Below, in pieces: positions 57,876 through 64,000 of a stretch of DNA of 64,000 bases. Origin of the DNA: Siphonodentalium dalli (Eukaryota; Mollusca; Scaphopoda; Gadilida; Siphonodentaliidae); contig CP136066.1 in NCBI GenBank assembly GCA_032622095.1, positions 171,863,164 to 171,927,163 of the forward strand, in the 5' to 3' direction. The first letter of the stretch is position 1. The number at the start of each line of letters is the position of its first letter. The notes beneath the pieces are model-generated. The model worked only from the letters and a program-made list of their open reading frames with translations. It made no database searches and was not told where the DNA came from. The translations under genes were made by a program, and so were the position numbers.

Positions 57876-59181
57876 ACCGACTTCTTAGGGCAATGCATTC
57901 TTTTATAAACGTGATGCGCCTTATAGTGTTTTCGCTAAATTTCAGGAAGCTCCAGTCATGGAAATGTTAAGCCATGCTGGACACATGACATGGATAATAT
58001 CTAAATGTGTTGTAGTTAGGTGTCTGGATTGTTCGTTTAAAATATTTAAGCTTTCTGCAGTTCAGCTATCTGTGCTGTAACAGTGCTCTCACAGACTTCA
58101 AGCAACTGTTCCATTAGAACCAGGAGCCATCAACCACCCTCATGCTCCAGATCTTTATTTTGATATATAGCTTGGCATGTCCTTGTATTCCCTGTGGTTT
58201 CGAAAGTAGTTACTCTTGCTGAACTGACTTCACCCAAAGTTGAAGTGACACCATTATGGACCACATGTCCTTAATAAGATTGGAATAGACACAGAATAAC
58301 TCAGGTTATGTCATTCTGCAGTAGGAACATATGTATACATGTAACCTGATAGAGCATGAGCTTATAGTACAGGACCTGGGGAAGAGTTTAACATACATTG
58401 TCTCAAAAAATGAGATGAAAGTTTTATCTCTGTACTTGTTCCCGATGGTGGGGTGTTTGTATTCTGTTGTATGATAGAACTGCTTAGTATAAGAGCGGCA
58501 AGGACCACATTTTTATGTATTGCATTGTAATTGAATTTCTGTCAAGGTTGAACAAACCCATTCCTAGAAAAGTCTTACGGAATCTGGCTAATGAATCACT
58601 GACCTGTCACTTAGATGTCCAGTCAGTCACTAAGTCACCAACCAGTCTCCGTCTGAGCAATAATAACATCTACTTCATTGTAAGACATGGCAGGGCAAGA
58701 AACACAACATGCTTAAGCTATGAAAAGACGATACATGAGTGCATGTATCAGAACCAGATCTACTAGAACACATAAGGATTTAAATCTTCCTTTCTGACAT
58801 CAGTCATTACCTCATCTTGATTCAATAAATTTCACCGTTCAAATGGCATCGCAAGTTTGAATTCTATAATACGAGCAATGAGTTTCTGAAATAGACTGTA
58901 TGATATTGTTTCCCTCTAATGTGATAAATATCTGTAATTCTCAAGAAAGCAATCGATTTTCTTATTGTTACAAGTATATGAATTGTAGGTTTGTTGAACA
59001 CATAGAGATTGCAATACTTTGTATTTTTATTGAACACACAAATAGTTCATAATTAATATTTCTATGTTGTTCCGTTTGAAAAAGTAAGCAATGGATGTGT
59101 GTAAGTGGGGGTGCTGATTTCTGTATCTATTTTATTTTTAATTACTATCTGGAATTTAAGATGATTTTTAATAATTTTTAG
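57876..59181. other. Rest of the integrase intron, no gene recognised
   Basis: It contains a diverged inverted relative of the 5.16-5.22-kb repeat ('ggaagctccagtcatg') at ~57,950. The ORF at 58,515-58,766 has no support. Confidence 0.4.
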
Positions 59182-59934
59182 ATGGAAGTTTGCAACTCAT
59201 GGTTGTGTTGATGGGAAAACTAGACTGATTACTTTCCTGGAGTGTGCCTCTGACAACTCTTCATCAACAGTACTGGATTTGTTTGTTAAGTCTGTATTGA
59301 AGAATGGTGTTCCCTCAATAGTGCGGTCTGACTCTGGAGGTGAAAATATTCACAAGTAGCTACATTCATAAATGTGTTAAATGGACGCAACAGGGCCAGC
59401 CATATTACTGGATAATCTGTCCACAATCAGAGGATTGAACGCCTTTGGAGAGATGTATATAAAGAGGTGGTTGAGCGATATTATATAATGTTTTATGAAT
59501 TTGAGGATGAAGGTATTCTCAACCCTTCAAATGATGTAGATATTTTTTGTTTGCATTATGCATGTTTGGATGCCATAAATAAGGATTTAAGTTACTTCAT
59601 GCAAGCATGGAACAACCATGGCCTCAGAACGGAAAGGAATCAGTCACCATATCAGTTGTGGGTTCACAGTATGCTGAACTCTAGTAATATTTTGCCATCT
59701 TCTGATAGTTCTTTTTCAGAAAATTTGCAGGCCAGAATTGAGGATGCCATACAAGAAATCAGCACAAATTCTGATGATGTTATTGAGGAATCAGAATCGG
59801 TTGTAATAGAGCCAGTTACTATGGAAATTTCACCCAGACAGAATGAGCTTATGTTCTCAAGGATTGGCACAGAAACTAACATCAAAGATAAGTACCTAAT
59901 AGCTAAATCCATTCTTGAGGAAGATGAAAATTAG
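59182..59934 (+). pseudogene. Integrase-core gene, exon C (frameshift and nonsense codon)
   Basis: The acceptor 'ttaataatttttag' is followed by WKFATHGCVDGKTRLITFLE, then VLDLFVKSVLKNGVPSIVRS and DSGGEN. These supply the family's 'H..iDG.SRli..l' and the second acidic residue in 'RSDxGGEN'. At 59,357-59,359 the frame meets TAG, while the +2 frame continues with the 'I.G.SvHNqRIERLWrdv' block, interrupted by TAA at 59,413-59,415. From 59,467 it is open for 155 codons (Y-E-F-E-D-E-G-I-L-N-P ... WNNHGLRTERNQSPYQLW) with an acidic tail and a TAG stop. The triad's glutamate (QRIERLW) is present in the sequence. Two lesions here plus one in exon A make it a pseudogene in this assembly. Confidence 0.8.
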
Positions 59935-60919
59935 CATTTTGCATGTAAGCACAACAGACTGAAATCCTGATGTACTTGATGTCGTCCGAAAATTAGCAAA
60001 CAAACAAACATAGGTCTGTCTGGTAAGGTAATTTTGCAATTGTTTTCGAACATGTGATCATACATTAAGGCAAAAAAAAACGTCTGTGCTTCCGGTTTCT
60101 CGTCCTACTTGCAGAAATTGGGCCGATCTGGATTTGTTTTCCAAAATTTTCCAAAGCAAATTAATTATAAAATGTTTTTTTTAATAATTTGTTTTATGCA
60201 TGTAATTGACATGTAAAACACATCTATATCGTTTTTTTATCTATCACCTTTGTCGTCTACTATATAGTTAAAGGCTATCATAATCAAGTCATGCGTTCAG
60301 AAGTTCCGAGTCAGAACTACATCCAAGTCATGCAATCGATTTAAAATTGTTTCCTAAAGAAATTCCCCATTAATTTCTTATCCCATTTAAACAAATTTAG
60401 ATGGAATTTGCAAGAACTATTTACTTCTATTAAGATACATGTATTTGTGGTTGCAGATGAATCCCAATCTCAGGAATAAATCTGTTGAAAATGTGATGTC
60501 AACATGATGGCACAGAAGTTGTCTAAGACCATTGCTAGCAATGCCGATAGTATCAATGTTGTCATGTACAGTATTGCGCAACATGGTGACATGAGCTATG
60601 TGAGATAGCTTTTTCGTGTCCCTTATTGGAACTCCAGATCACTCCAAACTTCCTGGTGCACATTCTGGGTATATTGTCAGATATAAAACTCGTTTTCTGT
60701 CAGAAATTTCAGCAACTAGATACAAAGGTATTGAGAATACCAAGTTTCATCTTGTTTTTTTAGAATATGGTGCATTATAGATGGATTTTTTTTTTAAATT
60801 GGCAAACAAATTGTTTTTCTTACCTGGATATTTTGGCGCAAGAAATCGGAAACAGACAAGTTTTGTTTTTGCCTAAATAAGATCGAACATCAACTTCCAA
60901 AGTTGATCATACCTTTCTG
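59935..60919. other. No gene recognised
   Basis: AT-rich sequence downstream of the integrase gene; no supported feature. Confidence 0.4.
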
Positions 60920-61493
60920 CTTACTCGTATTTAAATTCATGCAGTACTATTTTTCGCTCAGCTTCGAATTCACGCACTTTGAATATTCGCACACCTATCT
61001 GCGCGAATTCAAAACTAATAATATTTTCGTAAAAGTCTTGGATCTGATCACAGTTTCAGTTCTCAGTCGTTTCTGAAGATACACATGTATAATAAACACG
61101 ATCGCAATGGATATACATCGTGTAAATCATAACTGCATCTTCAGTTTGTTGCGATGATGGATGTTTATATACTCCAAATAATGACACTGATATTGAAGTA
61201 GTGAAGGACTGGACATAAATGCAATGAACTCGAAAACAGAAAAACAACCATGAAGGCAACAGACTTCAGAAAAATCAACACTTGGTTGCGGGTTGTGATG
61301 ACATAGCTAACTCAGACTGCATGTATGGTCACGCTGTAACTCCAGGGTGGTGAATGGTGAGTGCTTTCATGCACATATAATCAAGTATATGTGCATTTCT
61401 TACAAGCATTTCAACCATTATCGACGTTACCATTATTTCGCTTGGCATTGGGTGCGTGAAAAACAATACTGCGCCAATTTAAATACGAGTAAG
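60920..61493. mobile_element. TIR element, ~574 bp
   Basis: The ends CTTACTCGTATTTAAATT + catgcagta and, inverted, CTTACTCGTATTTAAATT + ggcgcagta form 28-bp termini with about four mismatches. Internal 'gcgcgaattcaaaac' and 'cgaattcacgcac' give secondary symmetry. Non-coding. A fragment of the same family lies at 1,517-1,605. Confidence 0.75.
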
Positions 61494-62120
61494 GTAGTTA
61501 AGATTTTTGAATGAACTTTTAAACTTAAATACATTTCAAATTGTGCGCAAACACTGTTGTGGGAAAGTATGCACACAACACTTCGTCTCCGCATCACATC
61601 TATCAGAACCTAGTGGTTCGAGATGGAGGAAATTTTGTCTAGTGGCAATTTTGACTTTTAATTACTTGTTGAGTTACGTTATATCAGTGAGTTGTCAGAT
61701 ATTCACTTGGAAATTTATTCCTGTAAATGTTACAAATGCATGGTCTCTCCACGCACCATTCAAACTGGCATGTCCAATCTCGGCCTACAAATAAAATTGC
61801 AAGCCCAAATAATAGTGCTGGGGAATTTCCATTAAAAATTAATAAAAATGTTCATACCGTAGGTCATGAAGCGACATAAACCATGACCAACCAACATTTG
61901 ATGTAGTGGTAAGAGACTGGAATATTATCTTAATTGATAAAGAATTCATTTAAAAGTTTGTTTCTAGCATTGACAAACCGATTATTATTTGCAAAATGGG
62001 ATAAAATCTATCAAATCAAAACTCAACTATGGAGGAAGGTTGCAGGGGGATATATACAAACACTTAGATAACAGACAAATTTCGGAAGTTATGGCAGACA
62101 ATAATAGGAATTGAAAGATG
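61494..62120. other. 3' flank of the HECT-like gene, no gene recognised
   Basis: The plus-strand 95-codon ORF at 61,507-61,794 has no recognisable motif. Confidence 0.35.
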
Positions 62121-62404
62121 TTAGACATGACCAAATCCTTGGCTTCCTATTATTGTTTCTGTGATAACTTCAGAAAACCTTCTGTAGCTACATGAGAGCC
62201 ACACGGGGATAGCAAGTTCAAGTGTGCATGTTGACACCAATGGAAATGAGTACACAATCTCCTCGTTGCTGATAATGTTGCTGCAACAGCTGACAGTGAA
62301 TTGTGAGCAGAATCCTCCGGGTGGTATGTGCTTACACCCAGTCATGTATTTGAGGATTCTGCCCAGCGTCATCTGCACAGAATTTTCATAAATAATCTTG
62401 TTTT
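62121..62404 (-). CDS. HECT C-lobe, last exon (G2E3-like)
   Basis: The minus-strand acceptor 'ttccaatttcag' precedes 284 nt ending in TAA. It encodes MTLGRILKYMTGCKHIPPGG, then F-C and, further on, FPLVSTCTLELAIPVW and the end ...IIGSQGFGHV. This is the C-lobe pattern of HECT E3 ligases in the form found in the multi-copy G2/M-phase E3-like proteins ('flkfvTGs..iPplGf...ptasTC.l.L.lP......f...m..ai....gFGlv'). The cysteine of 'STC', which aligns with the catalytic cysteine, is present. The split first codon (G|AA) fits the upstream exon. Role if functional: ubiquitin transfer (family knowledge). Confidence 0.75.
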
Positions 62405-62842
62405 CTGAAATTGGAAGAAAATGATTATGATTATATCTCTGTATTGCTCAGGGTTGCGAATACAATAAAATCTATGGTGGACTAATTTGAACCTACATTG
62501 TAAATTGATCGATCTAAATATGTTTCCCACCAATAAGTGATTGATAAATTAATTATCACTTATAATAAATACCCTGTTACCCTGTTCTTTTATCAAGGTA
62601 TGGCCTTAGCTTTTGGAAGTGATACAAATCAATCAATTTAGTTGGATACTCAGTTGATGTCAAGAGAGATATGTATTCCATATATGTCATGAAGGCATAT
62701 AAATATGGCATCTTGCTATAGAATCAGATAGCATATTTAAAAAAAACATGTTCTTGCAAACTCAGTTTCCGTCATATTCTGTTTAAAACATTGCAACTTC
62801 AGCATTTCAAATAAACAATTATTCCGATGGTATATATCATAC

Positions 62843-63003
62843 CTTCTACGTCATAAAGGTATGACTCCAAAAAGCCTGCGATTGATTATTTTCATTAGAA
62901 ACTGGATGGCCAAATTCCTTAAATTTAAAAAAGCTGTGGAGCAAATCTGCTGTTAACTCATTCTTTGGTGCGCATCTCTGGCACAGTATGCTCTCAAAAA
63001 CAT
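62843..63003 (-). CDS. HECT-like gene, penultimate exon (possible 1-nt frameshift)
   Basis: The acceptor (ctatttttttcag) and donor (gaag|gtatga) bound 161 nt. The frame FESILCQRCAPKNELTADLL, HSFFKFKEFGHPVSNENNQSQAF resembles the linker before the C-lobe of G2E3-like proteins. The next residues in that frame reach a TAG just before the donor. One base earlier, the neighbouring frame gives ESYLYDVE, the expected 'fl.dve' end, in the phase needed for the last exon. A single-base deletion around 62,870 in 'gctttttgg' would explain this: real lesion, allele or base-call error. Upstream exons lie beyond or could not be recognised. Confidence 0.6.
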
Positions 63004-64000
63004 CTGAAAAAAATAGTGTTGCCAGGTAATTGCTGAAACTATGAAATTATGTTACATTAGTTTGTGGCATGATATTTTAGGGAACACCCCATGGGTACGG
63101 TTGGATTTATATTTCTCCCACATCCGATGTCATGAGAAACGCGTATTCCATTGAGATAGATGGGGGGATAGATCTTTCTCCCACCCCTACACATTTTAGC
63201 ACAGGCAGCCCGTGTGAGACAACTGGGTGAGATTTCCCTGTCTCACCCAACATGTGACCAGCTGTCTCACCCTACCCCCGTGACTACTTTACCTATTTAA
63301 TTAAGAGCTGGAACTAATGTAACAATTCGTCATCATGTTTTGTGTAACGAAAACAATGGCAGCCAACCAGTTAAATTTTCAAGTAAATAAATACGGGCAA
63401 ATTCATGGACGCTAATACAAATTGGGACAAGCCTGCAACATGTTAATCATGTAGAACCTTCGACATAACCTCACTTGTAGATGCAGAGTTGCATAACATG
63501 CAATATGCAGGACTAATTTACGAACACATTCCATCAAACGGAAGGTCCCAAGCGAAACTGGCATCACTTGCACATTTCGTAACATGAAAATGATAGCAGC
63601 TTCACAAATATAAAATGAAATAGTTGTTTATGGACATTTCCCATAACAAACATGATTAGTCTTGTTATATACGTGCATTTTTCGGAATCTATGCAGGTGC
63701 AATGATGTGACATTTTCATGTCAATTTCACTCTAACAATCCTGCGTGTATGGGTAACGCGCTTTGTTTTCACAGTATATACCGAAACCATCCCAGATAAT
63801 CAGGAATATCGCAACAGATTTCTCCCAGATGTAGCGTTATGAAGCTAATGGAATGTGCCAAAGATTGGTTAAAACAAAAAATCGAAATGAGGCTCTTGGG
63901 TTATATGCATCCCAGTATGCTCATTAACAATGTATGTCCGACTAATTTTAGATGACGAAACAATGCTTCTGCATTATTATTTTTTTAGATATTCAGGTAG
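63004..64000. other. No gene recognised
   Basis: Possibly the intron of the HECT-like gene. It contains 'gtgagac..ctgggtgagatt' and 'tgtctcacc' inverted motifs at 63,210-63,265, but nothing else is supported. Confidence 0.4.

Overview
This window is intergenic-looking, AT-rich eukaryotic (animal) DNA. Coding sequence occurs only as short exons bounded by canonical GT/AG sites. The recognisable proteins are metazoan or metazoan-transposon types: a DUF4806-like coiled-coil protein, a G2E3-like HECT C-lobe, a non-LTR retrotransposon, a piggyBac-like transposase, a Crypton-type tyrosine recombinase, and the multi-copy 'GRPRLD...' integrase-core family. A marine invertebrate is plausible, but the phylum cannot be fixed from the sequence. 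No prokaryotic operons, CRISPR arrays, rRNA or convincing tRNA genes were seen.

Layout. 1-5.6 kb: higher-order tandem repeats and two long foldback (inverted-repeat) elements. 5.58-22.53 kb: a direct tandem array of three ~5.63-5.69 kb units. Units share heads and tails in the pattern h1-t1 / h2-t1 / h2-t3, which is what one unequal crossover in a two-unit ancestor would leave. Each unit carries the terminal exon of a minus-strand DUF4806-like gene plus all or part of its penultimate exon. The coiled-coil exon lies just outside, at 23.16-23.37 kb. Unit 1 has an intact terminal exon. Units 2 and 3 carry a 17-bp duplication that shifts the frame.

24.5-33 kb: repeat-dense DNA. It holds a TTAA-flanked foldback element, a cluster of ATTGCGCTTAAGCGCAAT palindromes, a mariner-like palindromic element amplified as a 175-bp tandem, two other minisatellites, and TIR elements with nested palindromes. 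33.2-36.6 kb: a decayed CR1/L2/Jockey-like LINE (minus strand) interrupted by a 1.1-kb TTAA-flanked element. 37.4-45.2 kb: pieces of a Crypton-like tyrosine recombinase, a decayed piggyBac-like transposase, a LINE 3' tail, and two ~494-bp TTAA-flanked elements. 41.4-51.1 kb: inverted and direct copies of a small gene or repeat family. The better copy (50.8 kb) encodes a signal peptide plus a coiled coil; the inverted copy near 43 kb is broken. This interval also holds a paralogue of the DUF4806-type coiled-coil exon (46.0-46.2 kb) and an unrecognised, relatively GC-rich set of frameshifted ORFs (47.3-48.8 kb, minus).

52-64 kb: a spliced integrase-core (rve) gene in at least three exons (53.16-59.93 kb, plus). 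Its 5.2-kb intron is filled with repeats, and it has two nonsense codons and one frameshift. The last two exons of a minus-strand HECT-C-lobe gene of the G2E3-like type lie at 62.1-63.0 kb. Overall, the window is a transposon graveyard around three or four partial host-type genes.
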